The position numbers and the translations under genes are program-made. Below are positions 1 to 5,030 of a DNA stretch of 5,030 nucleotides, piece after piece (the stretch's first letter is position 1; every line of letters starts with the position of its first letter). The stretch is taken from positions 1 to 5,030 of the forward strand of contig JAJYWG010000122.1 of the NCBI GenBank assembly GCA_021791615.1, read 5' to 3'. Source of the stretch: Actinomycetes bacterium (GTDB taxonomy: Bacteria; Actinomycetota; Acidimicrobiia; Acidimicrobiales; RAAP-2). The notes under the pieces are model-generated. The model made no database searches, had not been told where the DNA came from, and saw only the letters and a list, made by a program, of their open reading frames with translations.

Positions 1-1728
1 CGTGAGACCGACGTTCACGATCCCATTGCCGACGTTCGCAAGCAGCGCACTGCCGGACCCGAAGCCGGCGCTCTTCAAGAGGGTCGGTAGGTAGTAGATG
101 ATCGTGTTGATCCCCGTCACCTGCTGGAGCGCGGCAAGGACCACGCCCACGAGGATCACCTTGCGCAACGAAGGTTGGAACAGGTCGCGTAGCCGGCGTT
201 TTGCGGTGTCGAGGCTCTGGACGTCGTGGATCTCCGTCTCGACGGCGTCGGACGGTCGCACTTTGGCGAGCACACGACGCGCTTCGTCGATGCGCCCTTT
301 ACGTATCAGCCAGTGGGGGCTCTCGTCTTGGAAGATCATGCCGATGAAGAGCATCGTGGCCGGGATCGCTGCCAGCCCGAACATCAAGCGCCAGTCCTCC
401 GTGCCGGCAAGCGCGTAGTCGACGAGGAACGACACGAGGATGCCGATGGTGAGCGCCAGCTGGTTGAAGCTCACGAGTGCGCCACGCAGCTTGGGCGGCG
501 CTGCCTCGCCGATGAACAGGGGCACGACCTCAGACGCCGATCCGACCGCGAGCCCGATGACGAAACGCATCGCGATCAGCACCTCGAGGCTCGGCGAGAA
601 AGCCGCGGCCAACACGCCGAGGATGAAGACGACCGCGGTGGCGAGCAAGGTGGGCCTCCGCCCGACCCTGTCGGCGACCGGACCTGCTCCGAGTGCCCCG
701 ACGACCGCGCCTACGAGCAGCAGGCTCACGACCAACTCCTTGTCGAATGAGCTGACCGGCCCGAAATCACGGTGGAGGAAGAGCAACGCCCCCGAGACGA
801 CCCCGGTGTCGTAGCCGAAGAGCAGCCCGCCGAGCGCGGTAACCGCCGCCACGAGTACGACGTGGCGGCTCATCGCTTTGGTGACGAGACCTGTGCTGAA
901 AGCCTTCTTTGGTCCCCGCGGCGGTCCATCTGCCGCGAAGCCATCTCCGAACAGCTCGGCCAGGTGGTCGACGACCATATCCGCGCCGTCAGAAGGGGGG
1001 GTACCGGCGTCGTCACGACTACCCGGGTCGCTTCGCTGGCCGACACTGACGACTCGCCCGAACCTCCCCGAGCGACCCGCCTGTACTCCTGCGACCGCAT
1101 TCTCGACAAGGACAGTTCCGCGAGGATCGACGCCGAGAGCCTTCGCCCCTTCAAGGTAGGCGTTGAGGACAGCTTTGCCAGACAGTTGGTGGCCGTTGCT
1201 GGCGCTGCCGTCGATGCGCGCATCGAACAGCTCGGAGATCCCCGCTGCCTGCAGCAGCGCGTCGGAGTCCTCGTCGGCACAGACAACGGCGATCTTTACC
1301 CCTCGTTCGTGAAGCTGCCCCAGGAGGGACCTGGCGCCGCCGTAGAGCTCGACGCCCTTTGTCTCAAGCCCCTGAAGGACCAGGTCATGCACGCGGACGC
1401 CGACTCCGTTGACGGTGCGGGCGCCCGGAGGGTCACCGCCAGTGCCCTCGGGGAGCGTGATGCCTCGGTCACCGAGGAACTCCCGGATGCCGTCGTCACG
1501 AGATTTGCCTTCTACAAAGCGCGCATAGTCGCGTTCGGGGTCGAAGGGGGCGAACGCCTTTCCCGTACCGCTCGTCTCGGCTTCGAGGACTTCGTCGAAC
1601 CCCTGCTTCCATGCCGCGACGTACACGCCCGCGGTGTTGGCCAATGCGCCGAGGCCGAACAACCAGGCGTCGTAGTCCTTCAGGCCATCACACTGAGGTG
1701 GCTGGGGAGGCTGGCGCTTCGTGCTCAT
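1..1728 (-). CDS. Pseudo-beta-phosphoglucomutase (HAD-like) domain fused to sugar-porter MFS transporter, C-terminus cut by window edge
   Basis: One uninterrupted frame of 576 codons runs from ATG at 1728-1726 to base 1. Residues 1-16 are a Pro/Gln-rich leader and about 17-259 a HAD beta-phosphoglucomutase-like domain that lacks its catalytic residues. Residues 260-288 are a polar linker, followed by a sugar porter cut after about TM7/TM8. Sugar-porter marks are GGLLFGYDTGVVSGAL (300-315), DRVGRR (353-358), the Arg of TM4 (R388), GEAAPPKLRG (407-416), DESPHWL (468-474, a PESPRWL variant) and QQVTGIN..YY (535-546). By family alignment, D307 and R388 match the proton-coupling pair Asp27/Arg133 of E. 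coli XylE. Q423, Q535, Q536 and N541 match XylE sugar ligands, so H+-sugar symport is likely; the substrate is inferred only from the operon. The start overlaps the GH65 stop in TAATG, and a weak Shine-Dalgarno-like GAGAAG lies 7 nt upstream. Internal ATGs at 978 and 873 lack a convincing ribosome site, and the 978 start would cut through the last HAD strand. About 170-190 transporter residues lie outside the window. Confidence 0.9.
   Translation of the reverse strand, partial: MSTKRQPPQPPQCDGLKDYDAWLFGLGALANTAGVYVAAWKQGFDEVLEAETSGTGKAFAPFDPERDYARFVEGKSRDDGIREFLGDRGITLPEGTGGDPPGARTVNGVGVRVHDLVLQGLETKGVELYGGARSLLGQLHERGVKIAVVCADEDSDALLQAAGISELFDARIDGSASNGHQLSGKAVLNAYLEGAKALGVDPRGTVLVENAVAGVQAGRSGRFGRVVSVGQRSDPGSRDDAGTPPSDGADMVVDHLAELFGDGFAADGPPRGPKKAFSTGLVTKAMSRHVVLVAAVTALGGLLFGYDTGVVSGALLFLHRDFGPVSSFDKELVVSLLLVGAVVGALGAGPVADRVGRRPTLLATAVVFILGVLAAAFSPSLEVLIAMRFVIGLAVGSASEVVPLFIGEAAPPKLRGALVSFNQLALTIGILVSFLVDYALAGTEDWRLMFGLAAIPATMLFIGMIFQDESPHWLIRKGRIDEARRVLAKVRPSDAVETEIHDVQSLDTAKRRLRDLFQPSLRKVILVGVVLAALQQVTGINTIIYYLPTLLKSAGFGSGSALLANVGNGIVNVGLT
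865..951 (-). other. Inter-domain linker of the fusion, leading into TM1
   Basis: Residues 260-288 connect the HAD-like domain to the first membrane helix. They are Gly/Pro/Lys-rich, with no stop and no membrane character, and end in a basic stretch (KK at 274-275, K284, R288) just before TM1. This fits the positive-inside rule and places the HAD-like domain in the cytoplasm. The same frame is supported by homology on both sides: the HAD strand ending in LAEL and the transporter TM1. Confidence 0.75.
952..1680 (-). other. Degenerate HAD/beta-phosphoglucomutase domain within the transporter fusion
   Basis: Residues about 17-259 of the fusion align end to end with the neighbouring HAD protein: roughly 88 identities in about 195 hand-compared positions, with a single one-residue gap in the core. 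Catalytic motif I FDLDGVLT of the neighbour reads FGLG-ALAN here, so both aspartates become G25 and G27. Motif II VVSSS reads VVCAD, losing the phosphate-binding Ser. Motif III keeps the Lys (K185) but GKPAPD becomes GKAVLN. Motif IV ED becomes E209-N210. The cap segment is well kept, with YVDGKPRADG reading FVEGKSRDDG, including R77, which matches the Arg that binds the non-transferred phosphate in characterised beta-phosphoglucomutases. The last strand and helix, GADMVVDHLAEL, are present, so the domain is a complete fold rather than a fragment. It should not catalyse phosphoryl transfer. Ligand sensing or scaffolding is inference. Confidence 0.87.
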
Positions 1729-1730
1729 TA
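1726..1730 (-). promoter_or_regulatory. TAATG stop-start overlap (translational coupling)
   Basis: The GH65 stop codon TAA (1730-1728) shares its last A with the ATG (1728-1726) of the HAD-transporter fusion. The one-base overlap implies coupled translation by terminating ribosomes. It also argues for 1728 as the true start, so the HAD-like segment is translated as part of the transporter. Confidence 0.85.
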
Positions 1731-4118
1731 CGTCGCTTCTCGCGTGCGCATCTCGTCCCGGGCCTTGCGGTTAAGCGGCTCCCGGCCGGCGGGTTGGCTC
1801 GGGGCCGGTCCCAGGGCGAGCCGAGCGCCGCTGCTTGCCGTCTCGCAGACGACGGGGGCGTCCGCCGAGACCGTGACCGCCTGTCCGTGGTGGAAGACTC
1901 CGACCGCGTCACCTCCTGCCAGCCGGTAGGTCGTCGTCTCCGCGGTGACGTCGAGGCGGAGGGTGCGTTGACGAAGGTTGACTCCTATGGAGAGGCGGGT
2001 GATGCCCTCGGGCAACCGGGGGGAGAAGGCGAGGGTACCGCCGATCTCGCGCATGCCCGCCAGTCCGGCGACGAGGGCGATCCAGGTGCCGGCCAGGGAG
2101 GCGACGTGCAGACCGTCACGGGTGTTGTGCTCCAAGTCGTCCAGGTCCATGAGGGCTGCCTCGGCCAGGTAGTCATAGGCGAGCTCCACGTGCCCGACCT
2201 CGGCGGCCATCACCGCCTGGGTACAGGCCGACAGCGACGAGTCGCGCACCGTCAACGCCTCGTAGTAGGCGAAGTTGGCTGCCTTCTCCTCCTCGGTGAA
2301 CGCCTCGCCGCGAAGGTGCATCGCGAGCACGAGGTCGGCCTGCTTCACGACCTGCTTGCGGTAGAGGTCGAAGTAGGGGAAGTGCAGCAGCAGCGGGTAC
2401 TGCTCGTCCGTGGTGGCGGCGAAGTCCCACACCTGGTGGTGGGTGAACCCTTCGGCTTGGGGGTGGACCCCGAGCGCGTCGTCGTACGGAACCAACATCG
2501 AGGTCGCGGCGTCACGCCACGCGGCCGTCTCCTCCTCGTCGATGCCGAGCTGGCGGGCTTCGTCGGGGTGGCGCTCGGCGACGTCTGCCGCCGAGGCGAG
2601 GTTGTGCTTGGCCATCAGGTTGGTAAAGACGTTGTTGTCGGCCACCGCCGAGTACTCATCAGGACCGGTGACCCCGTCGATGCGGAACCTGCCCTCGGCA
2701 TCGTGGTAGCCGAGCGAGCACCAGAGGCGTGCGGTCTCGGCCAGCAGCTCCAGGCCCCCGCCTCGCTCGAAGCGCTCGTCGCCGGTCGCTGCGACGTAGC
2801 GGACGACCGCGTCGGCGATGTCCGCACCGATGTGGAATGCCGCCGTGCCTGCCGGCCAGTAGCTCGAGCATTCGGCTCCCGCGATGGTCCGCCACGGGAA
2901 CACCGCGCCCCGCAGGCCGAGCTGGCGGGCCCGGTCCCGAGCCATCTCCAGGGTGGAGTGCCGCCACCTGAGTGCGTGAGCCACGGCGTCAGGGGCGGTA
3001 TAGGTGAGGACGGGCAGCACGTAGGTCTCGGTGTCCCAGAAGGCGTGCCCGTCGTAGCCGGGGCCGGTGAGCCCCTTGGCCGCGATGGCCCGCCCCTCCG
3101 CCCGGGCGCCCGCCTGGAGGACGTGGAACAGTGCGAACCGCACCGCCTGTTGGATCTCAGCGTCGCCTTCGACCTCGACGTCGGCGCCCGCCCAGAAAGC
3201 ATCGAGGTAGGCGCGCTGCTCGGCGACGAGACCATCCCAGCCCGTCTGGACTGCACCGGTCAGCGCCGCGGCGACCTGGTCGCGCACCGCGGGCTCCGAG
3301 CGCTCTGCCGACCAGCCGTAGGCGACGAACTTGACCATGCGGAGCCGCTCGCCGGGCGCCAGCGACGCGGTGACGGTCACCCGGGCGAGGTCGGGAAAGC
3401 TCTCCGAGGACACCTGCGTCGACGAGGGGCCCTCGACGTGGTGGTCCATCGCGACCGATAGCCGCAGGCCGCTCTTCTCGGTCCGGTGCACCAGCGCCGC
3501 GTTGGCATCGACGCAGCCGTGCTCCTCGGAGCGCAGCGGCGTTTCGAGGATGGCCGACGCCCGGGGGTCGCCATTGGCGGCGGGAAGAGCTTCATTGGCG
3601 ACCAGCTCGGACTGGAGCACCACCCGTAGCGCTTGGTCGAGCGCTTCGACCTCGTAGCAGATGGCGGCCACCGAGCGCTGGACGAACGACACGAGCCGCG
3701 TCGAGCGCATCGCGATGCCACGGCCGCCCGCCGAGACCCACTCGACCCGTCGCCGCAGCAGGCCGTCGCGGAAGCCTAGGACCCGCTCGTGGGCGCACAC
3801 CTCGCCGTAGCGGACGTCGAAGGGCTGGTCGTCGACAAGGAGGCGGATCACCTTGGCGTTGGTGATGTTGATCACCGTTTCACCGGCCTCGGGGTAGCCG
3901 TAACCCGACTCGGCGAAGGGCAGCGGGCGGGACTCGTAGACGCCGTTCAGGTACGAGCCTGGCAGGCCGTGAGGTTCGCCTTCGTCCAAGTTGCCTCGCA
4001 AGCCGATATGGCCGTTGGCGAGAGCGAAGACGGACTCGCTCTGCGCGAGGATGTCGAGGTGGAGCGCCGTCTCTCTCACGCACCATGGCTCGACGGGGTA
4101 GGCGGGATGAGAGATCAC
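1728..4118 (-). CDS. Glycoside hydrolase family 65 protein (alpha-glucosyl disaccharide phosphorylase or hydrolase)
   Basis: A complete 796-residue cytosolic protein with no signal peptide; length is typical for GH65. The N-terminal beta-sandwich spans about 1-260 and contains ANGHIGLRGN near residue 34. The (alpha/alpha)6 barrel spans about 300-690, and a small C-terminal beta domain about 700-755 contains SPRLPEGITRL. A polar tail of about 40 residues follows. Signatures seen are FWDTE (360-364), GVTGPDEY with the general acid Glu488, KQAD (Lys592), and HNTRDGLH (664-671) in the loop that binds phosphate in family phosphorylases. GH65 enzymes cleave maltose, trehalose, kojibiose or nigerose with inversion, and phosphorolysis gives beta-glucose 1-phosphate. 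The adjacent beta-phosphoglucomutase favours phosphorolysis, but substrate and phosphorylase-versus-hydrolase choice cannot be read by eye. The start is GTG at 4118-4116, overlapping the HAD stop by four bases; no clear Shine-Dalgarno is seen, consistent with coupling. Overall it resembles M. tuberculosis Rv3401. Confidence 0.95.
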   Translation of the reverse strand: MISHPAYPVEPWCVRETALHLDILAQSESVFALANGHIGLRGNLDEGEPHGLPGSYLNGVYESRPLPFAESGYGYPEAGETVINITNAKVIRLLVDDQPFDVRYGEVCAHERVLGFRDGLLRRRVEWVSAGGRGIAMRSTRLVSFVQRSVAAICYEVEALDQALRVVLQSELVANEALPAANGDPRASAILETPLRSEEHGCVDANAALVHRTEKSGLRLSVAMDHHVEGPSSTQVSSESFPDLARVTVTASLAPGERLRMVKFVAYGWSAERSEPAVRDQVAAALTGAVQTGWDGLVAEQRAYLDAFWAGADVEVEGDAEIQQAVRFALFHVLQAGARAEGRAIAAKGLTGPGYDGHAFWDTETYVLPVLTYTAPDAVAHALRWRHSTLEMARDRARQLGLRGAVFPWRTIAGAECSSYWPAGTAAFHIGADIADAVVRYVAATGDERFERGGGLELLAETARLWCSLGYHDAEGRFRIDGVTGPDEYSAVADNNVFTNLMAKHNLASAADVAERHPDEARQLGIDEEETAAWRDAATSMLVPYDDALGVHPQAEGFTHHQVWDFAATTDEQYPLLLHFPYFDLYRKQVVKQADLVLAMHLRGEAFTEEEKAANFAYYEALTVRDSSLSACTQAVMAAEVGHVELAYDYLAEAALMDLDDLEHNTRDGLHVASLAGTWIALVAGLAGMREIGGTLAFSPRLPEGITRLSIGVNLRQRTLRLDVTAETTTYRLAGGDAVGVFHHGQAVTVSADAPVVCETASSGARLALGPAPSQPAGREPLNRKARDEMRTREAT
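4115..4118 (-). promoter_or_regulatory. GTGA start-stop overlap (translational coupling)
   Basis: The GTG start of the GH65 gene (4118-4116) overlaps the TGA stop of the HAD gene (4117-4115) by the four-base arrangement GTGA. This decides the GTG start for GH65: no ATG follows until well inside the conserved N-terminal domain. Confidence 0.85.
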
Positions 4119-4873
4119 GATGGGCGGATCAGCTCGGCCAGGTCGGCTACGACCACGTCGGCGCCGTGGGAGCGGAGCGCGTCGGCTTGGCCGGCACGGT
4201 CCACTCCGACGATGAAGCCGAACCCACCAGCTTTGCCCGCCTCGACCCCAGACAGTGCGTCCTCGAAGACCGCTGCCTCGCCGGGCTCGACCCCGAGCGC
4301 GCGAGCTGCAGCGAGGTAGGTGTCGGGGGCGGGCTTGCCCTTGAGGTGGTCCTTCTCGACGCTCACCCCGTCGACGCGAGCCTCGAACAGCCCGGCGATG
4401 CCTGCGGCAACGAGCACGTCGGCGCAGTTCGCGCTCGAAGACACGACGGCCCGGTGCAAGCCGGCGGCGCGCACGGCCTTCACGTAGCGCACCGACCCCG
4501 CATAGGCCTCGACGCCATCGTGTTTGATCTTGGCCAGGACGAGCTCGTTCTTGGCGTTGCCGAGCCCGTTGATGGTCCGAGCGTCCGGCGGGTCATCGGG
4601 GCTTCCCTCTGGCAGGCTGATGTGGCGCGAGGCGAGGAACGACCGGGTCCCGTCCGCTCTCGGCTTGCCATCGACGTAGGTGTCGTAGTCGGCGACGGGG
4701 TCGAAAGCGACGAAGGGGTCGCCACGCGTGGCCGACGTCGCCTCCAAGAAACCGTCGAACATCTCCTTCCACGCTGCAGCGTGCACCTTCGCCGTCTCGG
4801 TCAGGACACCGTCGAGATCGAACAGGCATGCTCGGACATGCCCGGCCAGGCCCAGCGGGTTAACGGTGCTCAT
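4115..4873 (-). CDS. HAD-superfamily beta-phosphoglucomutase
   Basis: A complete 252-residue cytosolic protein. All four HAD motifs are intact: FDLDGVLT with nucleophile Asp19 and acid/base Asp21, VVSSSAN with Ser145/146, GKPAPD with Lys180, and ED at Glu204-Asp205 for Mg2+. The helical cap after motif I carries YVDGKPRADG, with Arg72 at the position that grips the non-transferred phosphate in beta-phosphoglucomutases. Together these indicate interconversion of beta-glucose 1-phosphate and glucose 6-phosphate through a phospho-aspartate, the step after GH65 phosphorolysis. The insert between cap and core (about 88-120, with ARTINGLGN) is typical of the Rv3400 type of actinobacterial proteins. 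The ATG at 4873 is the only ATG/GTG/TTG available: the frame is open upstream to the window edge but has no standard start. It overlaps the upstream gene by ATGA and the GH65 gene by GTGA. Phosphatase activity on another sugar phosphate is the main alternative. Confidence 0.95.
   Translation of the reverse strand: MSTVNPLGLAGHVRACLFDLDGVLTETAKVHAAAWKEMFDGFLEATSATRGDPFVAFDPVADYDTYVDGKPRADGTRSFLASRHISLPEGSPDDPPDARTINGLGNAKNELVLAKIKHDGVEAYAGSVRYVKAVRAAGLHRAVVSSSANCADVLVAAGIAGLFEARVDGVSVEKDHLKGKPAPDTYLAAARALGVEPGEAAVFEDALSGVEAGKAGGFGFIVGVDRAGQADALRSHGADVVVADLAELIRPS
4870..4873 (-). promoter_or_regulatory. ATGA start-stop overlap (translational coupling)
   Basis: The TGA ending the upstream partial gene (4872-4870) overlaps the ATG of the HAD gene (4873-4871). 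The four-base overlap matches the next junction, supporting both the reading frame chosen for the partial gene and a single polycistronic transcript. Confidence 0.75.
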
Positions 4874-5030
4874 GAGCGCAGCCGCCCTGCCAGGACGGCC
4901 GCTCCGCAGATGTCGAGGTGCGCGATCGCGTCGGGGTTGAGCGGCTTGCCCGAAAAGCCTCGCCGCCCATTGAACTGCCGCCCATTGAACTGCCGCCCAT
5001 TGAACTGCTGGCCATTGAACTGCTGGCCAT
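4870..5030 (-). CDS. C-terminal end of unidentified protein with Q-F-N-G pentapeptide repeats (start beyond window)
   Basis: Fifty-two codons plus TGA are visible. The first part is a repetitive QFNGQ/QFNGR stretch, then GFSGKPLNPDAIAHLDICGA and a short basic end. I do not recognise the family. The frame was chosen because its unique part (4870-4961) has almost exclusively G or C at third positions, as in the neighbouring genes, and because its stop overlaps the HAD start as ATGA. The two other frames on this strand are also open over the repeat but have poorer codon use: one is the HAD frame with no start codon, the other runs on to a TAA just inside the HAD gene. The Phe-Asn-Gly spacing of five recalls pentapeptide-repeat beta-helices only loosely, because the usual small residue and Asp/Asn before the Phe are Arg/Gln and Gln here. 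Its place as the preceding coupled gene suggests a role in the same sugar pathway, but nothing in the sequence shows this. Confidence 0.7.
   Translation of the reverse strand, partial: GQQFNGQQFNGRQFNGRQFNGRRGFSGKPLNPDAIAHLDICGAAVLAGRLRS
4962..5030 (-). repeat. 15-bp direct tandem repeat, 4.6 copies to window edge
   Basis: On the plus strand the unit GCCGCCCATTGAACT occurs at 4962-4976, 4977-4991 and 4992-5006 without mismatch. A variant GCTGGCCATTGAACT follows at 5007-5021, and a partial copy of that variant at 5022-5030. The unit is five codons long, so copy-number change would lengthen or shorten the encoded Q-F-N-G repeat without shifting frame. The array probably continues past the window. 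Perfect identity of three units suggests recent slipped-strand expansion. Confidence 0.97.

Noticed and set aside
871..978. Start of the transporter at ATG 873 or ATG 978 instead of 1728
   Set aside because: The residues before both ATGs continue recognisable HAD sequence and a plausible linker in the same frame. Neither ATG has a convincing Shine-Dalgarno, and the TAATG junction supports 1728. Secondary internal initiation cannot be excluded.
870..1286. Minus-strand frame of 138 codons ending with TGA that overlaps the ATG at 873, suggesting a separate gene before a stand-alone transporter
   Set aside because: It is out of frame with the HAD homology that covers the same bases. Its Ser/Thr/Arg-rich product has no domain, while the in-frame reading gives a full HAD domain running into the transporter.
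772..1929. Open frame of 385 codons on the plus strand
   Set aside because: Antisense to the HAD-like/transporter fusion; no motif and no ribosome site. It is explained by scarcity of stops in GC-rich DNA.
1611..3461. Long open frame of 616 codons on the plus strand
   Set aside because: It lies entirely antisense to the well-supported GH65 and fusion genes. Its product is Gly/Arg/Val-rich with no recognisable domain, as expected for the complement of GC-rich coding sequence.
3789..4319. Plus-strand open frame of 176 codons across the GH65-HAD junction
   Set aside because: Antisense to two clearly identified enzymes, and no domain is recognised in the product.
4962..5030. CRISPR array or operator array
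   Set aside because: Units are contiguous 15-mers with no spacers and no dyad symmetry. They fit in-frame coding repeats better, and an upstream regulatory role is unlikely because the region is within the preceding gene.

Overview
The window is GC-rich (strong G/C preference at third codon positions on the minus strand) and is essentially all coding, on the minus strand, with no gap between genes. The HAD and GH65 proteins closely resemble, from memory, the adjacent Mycobacterium tuberculosis pair Rv3400/Rv3401. This points to a high-GC actinomycete-type bacterium; the genus cannot be read from the sequence.

Layout in transcription order, right to left: (1) the last 52 codons of an unidentified protein (4870-5030) that contains an in-frame 15-bp tandem repeat encoding Q-F-N-G-R/Q; (2) a complete HAD beta-phosphoglucomutase-like protein (4115-4873); (3) a complete GH65 disaccharide phosphorylase/hydrolase (1728-4118); (4) a long reading frame (1-1728, running off the left edge) that fuses a HAD-like domain to a sugar-porter MFS transporter. 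The three junctions overlap (ATGA, GTGA, TAATG), so the genes look like one translationally coupled operon. Its promoter lies beyond the right edge, and no terminator is visible.

The pathway is coherent. The transporter would import a sugar, probably an alpha-glucosyl disaccharide. GH65 would cleave it, yielding beta-glucose 1-phosphate if it acts by phosphorolysis, and the HAD enzyme would convert that to glucose 6-phosphate.

The standout is gene 4. Residues about 17-259 are a full-length, gap-poor paralogue of the neighbouring beta-phosphoglucomutase (about 45% identity by hand count). The nucleophile Asp, the acid/base Asp, the motif II serine and one metal-binding Asp are all replaced, while the cap-domain phosphate-binding arginine is kept. 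This appears to be a catalytically dead beta-phosphoglucomutase fused to the cytoplasmic N-terminus of a sugar transporter that keeps its own proton-coupling and sugar-binding residues. It could be a built-in sugar-phosphate sensor or an enzyme-docking module. I know of no description of this arrangement, but I could not search for one.
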